Positions 8,885 to 16,326 of a DNA stretch of 64,000 nucleotides are shown here, piece by piece; within the stretch, counting starts at the first letter, position 1, and the number at the start of each line of letters is the position of its first letter. The DNA comes from Phaeobacter sp. A36a-5a. Its GTDB lineage: Bacteria; Pseudomonadota; Alphaproteobacteria; Rhodobacterales; Rhodobacteraceae. The stretch is taken from assembly GCF_037911135.1 (NCBI RefSeq), contig NZ_JBBLYU010000006.1, positions 26,232 through 90,231 on the forward strand. The letters are read 5' to 3'. Under the pieces are notes generated by a model. It saw only the letters and a program-made list of their open reading frames with translations, made no database searches and had not been told where the DNA came from. Position numbers and translations under genes: made by a program.

Positions 8885-9211
8885 ATGTCACAGCAGACGC
8901 CGGAGCAACTGGCCTTTCGCGCCCTGGCGGATCCGACACGCCGCCAGATCCTCCGGCTGCTGGCGCAGGACAGCCTCACCATCGCCGAGGTTGCGGAGAA
9001 TTTTCAGATGACCCGCGCCGCAGTGAAGAAACATCTCACCATTCTGGACGAGGGCAATCTGATCTCGGTCCAGACCGAGGGCCGCGCCCGGCTCAATCAC
9101 CTCAACCCGGATGGGCTGCGGCAGGTGTTCGACTGGTTCGGCTTCTTTGATGCCTTCTGGGACGACCGCCTTGCGACGCTCAAATCCGAAATCGAAAAGG
9201 ACATCCAATGA
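8885..9211 (+). CDS. ArsR-family winged-helix transcriptional repressor
   Basis: 108 residues from ATG 8885 with AAGGAG upstream. The protein is a single winged HTH: RALADPTRRQILRLLAQDSL opens the domain, helix-turn-helix AEVAENFQMTRAAVKKHLTIL follows, and the wing is around LISVQTEGRARLNHLNPDGL. No CVC or other metal-binding cysteine motif is present, so it is not an arsenic/metal sensor of the classic type. Its stop overlaps the start of the SRPBCC gene by 4 bp. ArsR-SRPBCC pairs of this kind are widespread and are thought to respond to small organic ligands. The operator described at 8832-8881 implies autoregulation. Confidence 0.93.
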   Translation: MSQQTPEQLAFRALADPTRRQILRLLAQDSLTIAEVAENFQMTRAAVKKHLTILDEGNLISVQTEGRARLNHLNPDGLRQVFDWFGFFDAFWDDRLATLKSEIEKDIQ

Positions 9212-9621
9212 CCGATACGATCCTGCGCAAATCCATCTATCTGCGGGCCACCCCGGCCCAGGTCTGGGCCTATCTGACAGAGCCGGAGAAACTGGCGATC
9301 TGGTTCCACAAACCCCAGACCCCGCTGGTCGAAGGCCCCTATGAGATGTTCGGCACCGAAAGCGGCAAGCGGCTGATGTGGGGCGAGGTGCTGCTGGCGG
9401 AGCCCTTCACCCGCCTTGACTACAGCTTTACCATCGCGCCGATGGGCGATGGCACCAGCACCGTCTCTTGGACGCTAGAGGAGGTGCCCGGCGGCACCAA
9501 TCTGTCGCTGACCCACACCGGCCTGCCACAGGGGGTCGAGGCCTTTGACCTGTTGCTGGCGCTGGACAAGGGATGGGACGAACATTTGGGCCGGATGCGG
9601 GCCTCCGCCCACGACAGCTGA
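9208..9621 (+). CDS. SRPBCC (AHSA1-like) domain protein
   Basis: 137 residues, entirely one START-like fold of the Aha1 C-terminal type: a first strand with TPAQVWAYLTEPEKLAIWF, a Gly-rich GPYEMFGTESGKRLMWGEVLL centre, and a long C-terminal helix ending in LALDKGWDEHLGRMR. Such proteins form a hydrophobic ligand cavity. Here the gene is translationally coupled (ATGA overlap) to the ArsR repressor. The usual interpretation is that the pair is one regulated unit, the SRPBCC protein binding or processing a lipophilic compound. The ligand is unknown. Confidence 0.9.
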   Translation: MTDTILRKSIYLRATPAQVWAYLTEPEKLAIWFHKPQTPLVEGPYEMFGTESGKRLMWGEVLLAEPFTRLDYSFTIAPMGDGTSTVSWTLEEVPGGTNLSLTHTGLPQGVEAFDLLLALDKGWDEHLGRMRASAHDS

Positions 9622-9664
9622 GCAGCGCAGCGGGCCGGACCTGCCGTTCGCAGAGGCCAAAGGC

Positions 9665-10600
9665 TCAGTCGATAACGGTCACGCCGGGCAGGCTGCGGAT
9701 CAGATCAATATCCGCGAAATAGCGCTCTGTCATCTCATCGACGAATCCCTGCGACCAGCCCGGCAGGTCAATTTCCTCTTCCACCGCATCCTCCGCGTGG
9801 AAATAGGACAGGAACAGCTCGCGCACCTGATTGCGCTGCTGTTCCGACAGCTTCGGACGCTCGGCCAGATAGGCCTCCAGCCGCCGGGTGCCTTCCTCCG
9901 TCATCGCCTGACGCAGAATATCCGTCTCACCGGTGAACCGGTAGCCCGCGCCCAACCCGGTGACATGTCCCAGCACCTGCGGCCAGACCACCGGCGTTTC
10001 CTCATTGCACCAGACGGTGATCGCGCAATCGGGATTTGCGGTCAGGATATCGCCGACCACCTCGGACCAGCGCAGCTCCATCAGGTCGGTATCCCTGGCA
10101 AACCCGTACCAATCCTTCTGCGACTGCGCGGCAAACCCGGCCGGCACCAGCGTCGCCGGATTGCGCAGACCCAGGAAAAACTCGCAGCGATGATCGGCAA
10201 ACACCGCCCGCAGCGCGGCGGTATTGGCACCGGCATTGCGATAAAGCCGCCCGTCATTCAGCATCCAGGCCGGCACGCCCAGAATCGCCGACATCGACAG
10301 CACCACCCGCGCCGGATCCGCGTCGCGCAGTACCCCCTCGAGAAAGTCTTCGCACGCCTCGTCGCTGATCCCCTCCTTTGCGGCGCGGCCCTTCAGATCG
10401 GTCAGGTCTTTCAGATAGGTTCCCGGTCGGCGCACCAGCACGCCATCCTGCAACAGCCGCGCCGAATCCCGGCGCAGCGACCAGATCAGCTGATCCTCAT
10501 CGGTAAACGGCGCCCCGATATGCAGCGCAACCGTCAGATCTCCTGCCCCGCCTCCAGATGTGGAGCCGGTCACGCCAGAGATGGTCTGCGGTTCTGTCAT
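9665..10600 (-). CDS. Sulfotransferase-like protein lacking the P-loop
   Basis: 311 residues from ATG 10600 (GGAG eight bases upstream); a TTG two codons earlier is less likely. The protein opens with LTVALHIGAPFTDEDQLIWS, which aligns by pattern with the LHIGAHKTGTT start of bacterial sulfotransferase-like P-loop proteins common in Roseobacters, but the Lys-Thr-Gly-Thr-Thr core is replaced by PFTDED. Later segments such as VVLSMSAILGVPAWML and the FFLGLRNPATLVPAGFA region match the RNP segment of that fold. Without the PAPS 5'-phosphosulfate loop it is unlikely to be an active sulfotransferase. The family assignment is a pattern-based inference. Confidence 0.5.
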   Translation of the reverse strand: MTEPQTISGVTGSTSGGGAGDLTVALHIGAPFTDEDQLIWSLRRDSARLLQDGVLVRRPGTYLKDLTDLKGRAAKEGISDEACEDFLEGVLRDADPARVVLSMSAILGVPAWMLNDGRLYRNAGANTAALRAVFADHRCEFFLGLRNPATLVPAGFAAQSQKDWYGFARDTDLMELRWSEVVGDILTANPDCAITVWCNEETPVVWPQVLGHVTGLGAGYRFTGETDILRQAMTEEGTRRLEAYLAERPKLSEQQRNQVRELFLSYFHAEDAVEEEIDLPGWSQGFVDEMTERYFADIDLIRSLPGVTVID

Positions 10601-10898
10601 CGTCAAACTCCGCCTTGGGGTCGCCGGATCACAACCCGCGGCCCATAACAGGCCGCCCCAGCCCCGATGTCACAATAAGGTTGCCCTTAAGACCATAATT
10701 AACGGGGTGTTTGTCTTTGTTTTGTCCCAATTTTGTCCTTAATGCAGCCGCCGCACGCAGGCCGGGCCGATCAGGTGTCAGCCCGTGTGTAGCCAGCCCG
10801 CGGAAGAAGAGTCAATGCAACCGCAGGGATTGGTCTGTAATGCCTTTGTTAGAGCCTGAATTTATGAACCCCAAGCGCGCAGCTGGCCAGGAACAGGT

Positions 10899-12890
10899 CT
10901 AGCCGACAAGCTGCTTCGGCGCGGCGCCACCCTTCGCGAGGGGGCGAGGAAAACTCACCTCAAAGACCGCACCACGAGGCTGGGCCGCCGAAACCTGCAC
11001 GGTTCCGCCCCAGCTCTCCACGGTTTTCTTGATAAACGCCAGCCCCAGCCCGCTGCCTTCGGTCGAGGAGGACAGCCGGTGGAACGGGGCAAAGATCCGC
11101 TCGCGGTGTTCCTCCGGGATGCCCGGGCCATCGTCGCGCACCGAGATCGTCACCGCATCGGGACCGGTTTTCGCGCTCAGCACCACATGGCCGCGTTCCC
11201 GGTCGTGATGCTGAAAGGCGTTGGCGATCAGGTTGCGCATCACCATGTCAAAGGCGATCGGATTGACCTGTAGTTCCGGCATCCCCGCTTCGATGATCAC
11301 CTCGAAACCGGCGCGCGGTCCGGCCAGTTCCAGCACCTCATGCAGGCGCTGCGATGGCTCGATCACCTCCGCCTGATGGCTCTCGCTATGGGTGGTGGAA
11401 TAGACCAGCAGATCCTGCACCAGCTGCATCATCCGCTGCGACAGGCGTTCCATTTCAACCCAGTTGGAGCGGACGCCGTCGGGCAGATCTATCCCGGCTT
11501 CCTGCATGTCCTCGGCCACGAAATCAATCAGGTTGAGCAGGCTGAACAAAGGCGCCTTCAGATCATGTGCCGCAATGGCGGAGAAGGTGCGCAGATCCTC
11601 ATTGACCACCTCCAGCGACCGGGCCTGCGCGGCAATCAGATCCTGCTGTTCCTGCAAGCGGGTCACATCCACCCGCAGGGAGGCAAAATGCCGGGGCCCC
11701 AGCTTGACATCACGGGCCTGAAACACCCGGCCATCCGTCGCGCGCACTGTCCGTGGCTCGGATCTTCCGCGCTGCAGATCCTCAACAATCTGATCAACAA
11801 GGGATACAATCTGCGCATCGGTGTAGGGGTTTTCGATGGTGCCATCCATATAGGATTTAATGATCATCTGCTGCATCGTCGCGCCCTTTTTCAGGGCCGC
11901 CACCATGCCGGGAAAGATCAGTTCAAACCCATGGTTCCAATGCACCGCCCGCAGGTTGTGATCATAGATCACGATGGCCGCAGCCACCTCATCCAGCGCC
12001 TCAACCAGCAGTTGGTCGCCAGCGCGATCCCTCAGCAACTTATTGGATTTGTTGCGATAATAATGGAACCAATAGCCCAGCGTCAGGATGACCGCCACCA
12101 GAACGGCACCGATCAGCAGGCCCCAGCGCACCAGAATATTGTCCCAGATCGTGCGCGACTGGCCAAACCATTTCTTGTCCAGATCGCGCAGCAAGTTGGC
12201 GTCAACACTTGCGGCGATGGCGGCGTCCAGCTCATCGCGCAGCGCCTCCTGCCCCGGCGCCACCAGGAACCCATAGGGGCTGCTGACCAGCGGCGGTGAC
12301 AGCACCCGGACATGGTCGTCAACCTCAGCCATACGCAGCCGCCGCAGGAAACTGTTGTGGCCTGACACCACCACATCAATCTCACCGGTCAGAAACGGCA
12401 GGATCTGGGTGTCCATCGAGGCAAATTCGACCATCTCGGTGAAGGGGATCTGGCGGGCACCGTCAACGGCGAAACTGCCGCTGACCACGCCGATATCCAT
12501 TCCAGCGAGATCATCCAGCTCGTAGATCTGATCGCTCTTGCGGACAAAGGCCCGCATCTCAAACGATCCAAGCGTGCGCGTGGCCAGCCCGGCGCTCAAA
12601 CGCTCCGGCGTCAGCGCCAGAAGCGATGTCACATCCGCCCGGCCCAGACGCAGCTCATCCAGCATACCGGCCGGGTTTGTGTTGGGCTGAAACACGACCT
12701 CCCGCCCCGCCGCGCTGGCGATATGCCGCATCAGGTCGATCGACACGCCCTTTGGATATCCGTCAATATCGGTAAAGGAATAGGGCGGGTATTCCTCATA
12801 GGTCATCCGGATCGGTTCGGCCTGCCCCATGCTGGCCAAAGTCGGAACACCGACGAGAGCAAAGAACAGCAATACCGCCAGGCGCCGCAT
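10899..12890 (-). CDS. Orphan sensor histidine kinase with periplasmic solute-binding domain and PAS
   Basis: 663 residues from ATG 12890; a TTG eight codons upstream is possible. Order: signal peptide (MRRLAVLLFFALVGVPTLAS), a type-3 extracellular solute-binding domain (~25-245, opening YEEYPPYSFTDIDGYPKGVSID), one TM helix (~255-275), a PAS-like region (~290-410), HisKA with the phospho-acceptor His442 in AAHDLKAPLFSLL, and HATPase_c (NAFQHHDRERGH N-box; DDGPGIP G1; GSGLGLAF G2). The HK should sense a small polar molecule such as an amino acid in the periplasm. No response regulator gene is adjacent. The AHDLKxPL H-box is the type seen in phytochrome-like/HWE-distinct kinases that often signal to stand-alone receivers. 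Confidence 0.88.
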   Translation of the reverse strand: MRRLAVLLFFALVGVPTLASMGQAEPIRMTYEEYPPYSFTDIDGYPKGVSIDLMRHIASAAGREVVFQPNTNPAGMLDELRLGRADVTSLLALTPERLSAGLATRTLGSFEMRAFVRKSDQIYELDDLAGMDIGVVSGSFAVDGARQIPFTEMVEFASMDTQILPFLTGEIDVVVSGHNSFLRRLRMAEVDDHVRVLSPPLVSSPYGFLVAPGQEALRDELDAAIAASVDANLLRDLDKKWFGQSRTIWDNILVRWGLLIGAVLVAVILTLGYWFHYYRNKSNKLLRDRAGDQLLVEALDEVAAAIVIYDHNLRAVHWNHGFELIFPGMVAALKKGATMQQMIIKSYMDGTIENPYTDAQIVSLVDQIVEDLQRGRSEPRTVRATDGRVFQARDVKLGPRHFASLRVDVTRLQEQQDLIAAQARSLEVVNEDLRTFSAIAAHDLKAPLFSLLNLIDFVAEDMQEAGIDLPDGVRSNWVEMERLSQRMMQLVQDLLVYSTTHSESHQAEVIEPSQRLHEVLELAGPRAGFEVIIEAGMPELQVNPIAFDMVMRNLIANAFQHHDRERGHVVLSAKTGPDAVTISVRDDGPGIPEEHRERIFAPFHRLSSSTEGSGLGLAFIKKTVESWGGTVQVSAAQPRGAVFEVSFPRPLAKGGAAPKQLVG

Positions 12891-13019
12891 CGTGAATGTA
12901 AATAGTACCTGCAAGTGCCGTCCCGCTGTGCATACCCCTCAAGCCACCCATCTGGCCAAAAATGTCTGAACCTATCGTTAAAACGGGACGGTACCTACAG
13001 TTTTACCCATTAATCCCCG

Positions 13020-13056
13020 TAAAAAGCACCCCAGCCGCCGAGGTCGACAGCTGGGG
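13020..13056 (-). terminator. Rho-independent terminator downstream of parB
   Basis: CCCCAGC at 13029-13035 pairs with GCTGGGG at 13050-13056. In the minus-strand direction the stem is followed by a short TGC and five T residues (AAAAA at 13021-13025 on the plus strand). It lies 40 bp beyond the parB stop. Confidence 0.7.
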
Positions 13057-13096
13057 CGAACAGAACAGACGGGTGAGCGGCCATTCCGGGCAGCCC

Positions 13097-14179
13097 TCAG
13101 TCCAGGGTATCCTCGATCAATGCCAGCAAAGCCTCCACCTGCGCGGGGTCGAGGCTGCGGCCCTTGAGGTCGATTCGCACCGCCGTCGGCGCCACCTCAG
13201 CCGACAGGTCCCCTCCCGATTGCAGCCGCCGCGCGGCCAGCCGGGTGACCTGCCGGGGGCGTCCGCCACGCGGCTTGGCCTCCGCCACCGGGTCCATATC
13301 CGACAGCGCGGTTTCCAGAAGCCGCCATTCCGCCCGCTCATCCGCCGGATCCGCCCCGGCCAGCGCGGCACGCAGGGCACCCTGCCCGCCCGACCGCAGC
13401 GCCGCCGCCAGTTTCAGCCCGGCCTTCTCCGACAGCGCATTGGGATAGCGCAGCAGATCGCCCAGCCCCTCATGCACGGCGGCAAAGCTGCGCACCTTGG
13501 AGCGTTTCGCCTTTGACGCCGCCGCAAACAGCGCCTCAACCGCCGCCTCAACCGAGGCAAACACCCCCTGCCCCGCCACCAGCACCGCAATGCGCCCGCG
13601 TTCATAGGGCGTCAGATTGGCGCGCAGCTCGTTTTCCTCGATCATCGCCACATAGGCGCCCGCACTGTCCGCGCCTCGCCGCAGAAACGCGGGGATCTCG
13701 GCAAACCCGTCTTCGCTCCGGTTCAGCCGTGCATAGGCTTCCAGACGGCGAAAGCCCGACACCAGACCAAAGCCATCGTCCAGCGCGATCACCTCAACCG
13801 GGCTGCGCAGACCATGGGCGCGGATAGAACTGATCAGCTCGTCCAGCTCCTCCTCGTCGATCTGCATCCGGTCGCGGCGCAGATAGTCGCGGTCAATCTC
13901 TGCCAGCGGAATGCGCAGCACGGTTTCCCCGGCAGTCTCAGCCGCGCGCCAGCGTTCGGCGTCTGCCTTGTCGCGGGCCATCTCGACCCGGTCCGCCACC
14001 GCCGCCATCCCGCGCAGCTGTGCCGCCTCGGCCGAGACCTTGGCAATCGGCGGCGCGCTGGCCGGGACGCCACCGGGCGCCGGGTCAAAGGGGTTGATGC
14101 CGGGTTTCGCGGCGAAACCTTCCTCGATGGCTTCGATTTCGGACGCGTCGGGGGCGCTCAGCCGTCTGCGTTTTGCCAT
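13097..14179 (-). CDS. parB: ParB-family plasmid partition protein
   Basis: 360 residues from ATG 14179, one base after the parA stop, so the two are an operon. The basic N-terminus (MAKRRRLSAPD) is the usual ParA-interaction region. The ParB/Sulfiredoxin nuclease-like domain follows (IPLAEIDRDYLRRDRMQIDEEELDELISSI, then GFGLVSGFRRLEAYARL, where ParB CTPases carry GxRR), then the EENELRANLTPYERGR box-II region and an HTH region rich in Ala (~230-300). It should bind parS, clamp onto DNA and stimulate ParA. One of four copies of the GTTTCG-N3-CGAAAC palindrome lies inside this gene at 14103-14119. Confidence 0.93.
   Translation of the reverse strand: MAKRRRLSAPDASEIEAIEEGFAAKPGINPFDPAPGGVPASAPPIAKVSAEAAQLRGMAAVADRVEMARDKADAERWRAAETAGETVLRIPLAEIDRDYLRRDRMQIDEEELDELISSIRAHGLRSPVEVIALDDGFGLVSGFRRLEAYARLNRSEDGFAEIPAFLRRGADSAGAYVAMIEENELRANLTPYERGRIAVLVAGQGVFASVEAAVEALFAAASKAKRSKVRSFAAVHEGLGDLLRYPNALSEKAGLKLAAALRSGGQGALRAALAGADPADERAEWRLLETALSDMDPVAEAKPRGGRPRQVTRLAARRLQSGGDLSAEVAPTAVRIDLKGRSLDPAQVEALLALIEDTLD
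14103..14119. repeat. parS: Putative parS site 1 (in parB)
   Basis: A 7-3-7 perfect palindrome, GGTTTCG-CGG-CGAAACC. The same 17-bp sequence recurs at 17448-17464, and near-identical copies occur at 14855-14871 and 15707-15723. The clustering of four copies within 3.4 kb of parAB, ori and rep supports a centromere role. Confidence 0.7.
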
Positions 14180-14180
14180 G

Positions 14181-15551
14181 TTACTCCGCCTCTTCCATCT
14201 GGGTGTCACGCCACCAGCTGCCGATGAGCAGCTCCTTGAACTCCGCATAGGTCCGATCAAAGGTTTCGCGACCGCGTACATAGGTATCGCGGTTGAAGTC
14301 GCGATAGTCTGCTTCGTAGATCCCATTCACCTGTTCTCCCGCCTGCCCAACAAGGGCGGTGACATCCTGACGGTAGGCGTTCATGAAATCTCCGAAATAG
14401 GCTTGGATCACATTCGCCATGTCCGTCTGCTGACTGGCGTCAAAGCGCGTGATCAGCGCCCTTACTACGTCCCATTCAAATTTAATTTCCGGCAAACCCG
14501 CCGCGCGCTGTGCCATATTCTCGCCCTCCTCGATGGAGGCGAAGGTGGAATAGAGCATGTCGAAAAACCGCCCCGTAGAGTCGAACTCCAGAAACGATGC
14601 CCCCAGCGGCACCAGCAGGATATCCGCCGCCGCCAGCGCGTTGATGGTCAGATAGCCAAGCGCCGGAGGTGTATCGAGGAAGACGATATCGTAATCGTCC
14701 AGAATGCCCTCCTGCTCGAGGAAGTTGCTCAGCGCATCCCACAGCGGCCAGCTGCGCAGCCCCATGCGCCAGACCGGAATCTGGAATTCCGCCCAATACA
14801 GGTTCAGCTGCGCGCCGATCAGATCAATATTCGACCAATGGGTTTTCTGGATGACGTTTCGCGACGAAACCCGCAGCGCCTCGTTCAATGTCTCATCCAG
14901 CGGCAGTTCCGGCTCTCCGGCGGCGGCGCGCACGGCGTTTTCCGCAACCACGGATTTGGCGTAATCCTTGGCGATCAGCGGAAAGACGGTGGACCATTCG
15001 TCCTCAACCTTGCCGCCAAGGATTGAGGTCATCGACCCCTGGCTGTCCAGATCAATGACCAGCACCTTGTAGCCATCCAGCGCAGCCGACATCGCCAGAT
15101 GCGCCGCCGTCGAGGTCTTGCCAACGCCGCCTTTGAAATTGGCTACCGCCGTCACCTTGGCCGGCACGCCCTTGGGCCGGTAGGGCAGATATTCCTTGGT
15201 CGAGATCCCTTCGGAGGCAAAATGCCGCCGCAGCGCCAGCACCTCCTCCAGAGTGAACCATTTGGAGCCGCCTTCACCCTCGCCCTGCGGCAGGTCGGGG
15301 TGGTTCTTCAACACCCGGCGCAGATGCTGTGGCGCGACCGGGATCAGATAGCGGGTGATCTCCCAGGTGGAGAATTTACGCAGCCGTTTTTCGCCGTCGG
15401 GCGCATAGCCGCGCCGGGCCAGATCCTCGCGCCCTTTGGTGCACATGGCGGCGGCCTTGGCGAACCGTGTGGTCTGGATCGGATCCGGCAGTTTGGCGGC
15501 GGCCTGTTTGGGATCCAGATTGAAATACGGGGGCAGGGGAGGCGATGTCAT
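14181..15551 (-). CDS. parA: ParA-family partition ATPase with N-terminal DNA-binding region
   Basis: 456 residues, the long (type Ia) form. Residues ~1-125 form an N-terminal region with a winged-HTH-like segment (EKRLRKFSTWEITRYL; FTLEEVLALRRHFASEG), as in P1/P7 ParA and RepA of repABC plasmids, which autorepress their operon. The deviant Walker A is KGGVGKTS at 140-147, followed by Walker A' (LVIDLDSQGS) and Walker B (YDIVFLDTPPALGYL). It drives segregation of the replicon together with ParB. It is divergent from rep across the origin region. The sequence shows no truncation or missing catalytic residue. Confidence 0.95.
   Translation of the reverse strand: MTSPPLPPYFNLDPKQAAAKLPDPIQTTRFAKAAAMCTKGREDLARRGYAPDGEKRLRKFSTWEITRYLIPVAPQHLRRVLKNHPDLPQGEGEGGSKWFTLEEVLALRRHFASEGISTKEYLPYRPKGVPAKVTAVANFKGGVGKTSTAAHLAMSAALDGYKVLVIDLDSQGSMTSILGGKVEDEWSTVFPLIAKDYAKSVVAENAVRAAAGEPELPLDETLNEALRVSSRNVIQKTHWSNIDLIGAQLNLYWAEFQIPVWRMGLRSWPLWDALSNFLEQEGILDDYDIVFLDTPPALGYLTINALAAADILLVPLGASFLEFDSTGRFFDMLYSTFASIEEGENMAQRAAGLPEIKFEWDVVRALITRFDASQQTDMANVIQAYFGDFMNAYRQDVTALVGQAGEQVNGIYEADYRDFNRDTYVRGRETFDRTYAEFKELLIGSWWRDTQMEEAE
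14855..14871. repeat. parS: Putative parS site 2 (in parA)
   Basis: CGTTTCG-CGA-CGAAACC: perfect 6-bp GTTTCG/CGAAAC arms around a CGA centre, one outer base differing from site 1. Confidence 0.6.
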
Positions 15552-15706
15552 GTTGCGGCTCGATCTCGGTGCATGTGGATGCGTGTTATCGCGCGTGTTT
15601 TCTATTTGCGCTTATATGCCAGAGAATAGGGAACATCTTGCAGGCTGCCTAGGTCATATGGACCCGCAAGGGCAATTTTTGCAGGTGCTTCAATTCACCT
15701 CCGCCC

Positions 15707-15723
15707 GGTTTCGCCGCGAAACG
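15707..15723. repeat. parS: Putative parS site 3 (parA-rep intergenic region)
   Basis: GGTTTCG-CCG-CGAAACG: perfect GTTTCG/CGAAAC arms with centre CCG. It lies 156 bp upstream of the parA start and next to the AT-rich tract and iterons, so it could also serve autoregulation of parAB. Confidence 0.7.
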
Positions 15724-15734
15724 TTCGGCTTTTC

Positions 15735-15835
15735 CTTGGAAAACTCAAAAATAGATGACAGCTAAACGTTTATATTTTTTAGAATCTTTAGAGTCTTTGG
15801 TTCCGGTTTAACATTCAATTACAGTCAGTTACCCC
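15735..15835. other. AT-rich tract of the replication origin (candidate DNA unwinding element)
   Basis: About 100 bp with runs such as TTTATATTTTTTAG are clearly AT-rich against a GC-rich background. The tract lies directly beside the iteron array and upstream of rep. In iteron plasmids the melting region sits next to the initiator sites, which fits this position. Confidence 0.6.
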
Positions 15836-15853
15836 AGTTTGGGGACCCGCATC

Positions 15854-15941
15854 CGGTACAAGAGGCACCTGGACACGGGATGAAAGGCACCCGTATGCGG
15901 GATAACAGGCGCCTGAAAGCGGGGCAAAAGGCGCCGATTCT
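15854..15941 (+). repeat. oriV: Iteron array: four tandem 22-bp repeats, probable replication origin
   Basis: Four contiguous 22-bp units begin at 15854, 15876, 15898 and 15920. The shared pattern is CGG at position 1-3, A-rich positions 7-10, and a core AGGC[A/G]CC at 10-16; units 2-4 begin CGGGATGAAAGG, CGGGATAACAGG and CGGGGCAAAAGG. A weaker relative ends just before unit 1 (GGGACCCGCATC at 15842-15853). The 22-bp period (two helical turns) with no spacers is typical of initiator-bound iterons, and the array lies 0.4 kb upstream of rep. Confidence 0.8.
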
Positions 15942-16257
15942 CAGGATGGCGCTGCACATCGGCAGTCCGGTGTCAGAGGTGTTGCCAGCCCGATGCTAGA
16001 CCGAATGACAGCCATAAAACAGAGCCTGTTGCGCCATTTTTGACACTGATTGGCGGAAATTCCTGTTGCGCCCCCAGCGCGCGCTCTGGGCCTCTGCGGC
16101 GCAACGGTGGGTCGGATCATGCGATCATGGGGCATCGCCGCGATTCGCAACAGGGCGTCATTTGCCACGATTGATCCCGTGAACGGGTCCCTTTCGGCGT
16201 GGCGGTGGCCGCTGCCCGGAACCGGTGCCAAAGACAAATGTCGGCCGACCCAATAAC

Positions 16258-16294
16258 AAAGGAACCCATGTGCGGTTGTCGCATAGGTTCCTTT
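16258..16294 (+). promoter_or_regulatory. Long inverted repeat upstream of rep
   Basis: AAAGGAACC at 16258-16266 pairs perfectly with GGTTCCTTT at 16286-16294, and the inner bases also pair partly (GCG/CGC). It lies 33 bp before the rep start. It could be an operator for autorepression by Rep dimers or a structured leader that limits rep translation. Confidence 0.5.
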
Positions 16295-16326
16295 TGTGGC
16301 AGGGTATGGCGCAATTGAGGCCCATG

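Noticed and set aside
15854..15941. Short tandem repeats considered as a CRISPR array
   Set aside because: The units are contiguous 22-bp degenerate repeats without spacers, next to an initiator gene and an AT-rich tract; they are iterons.
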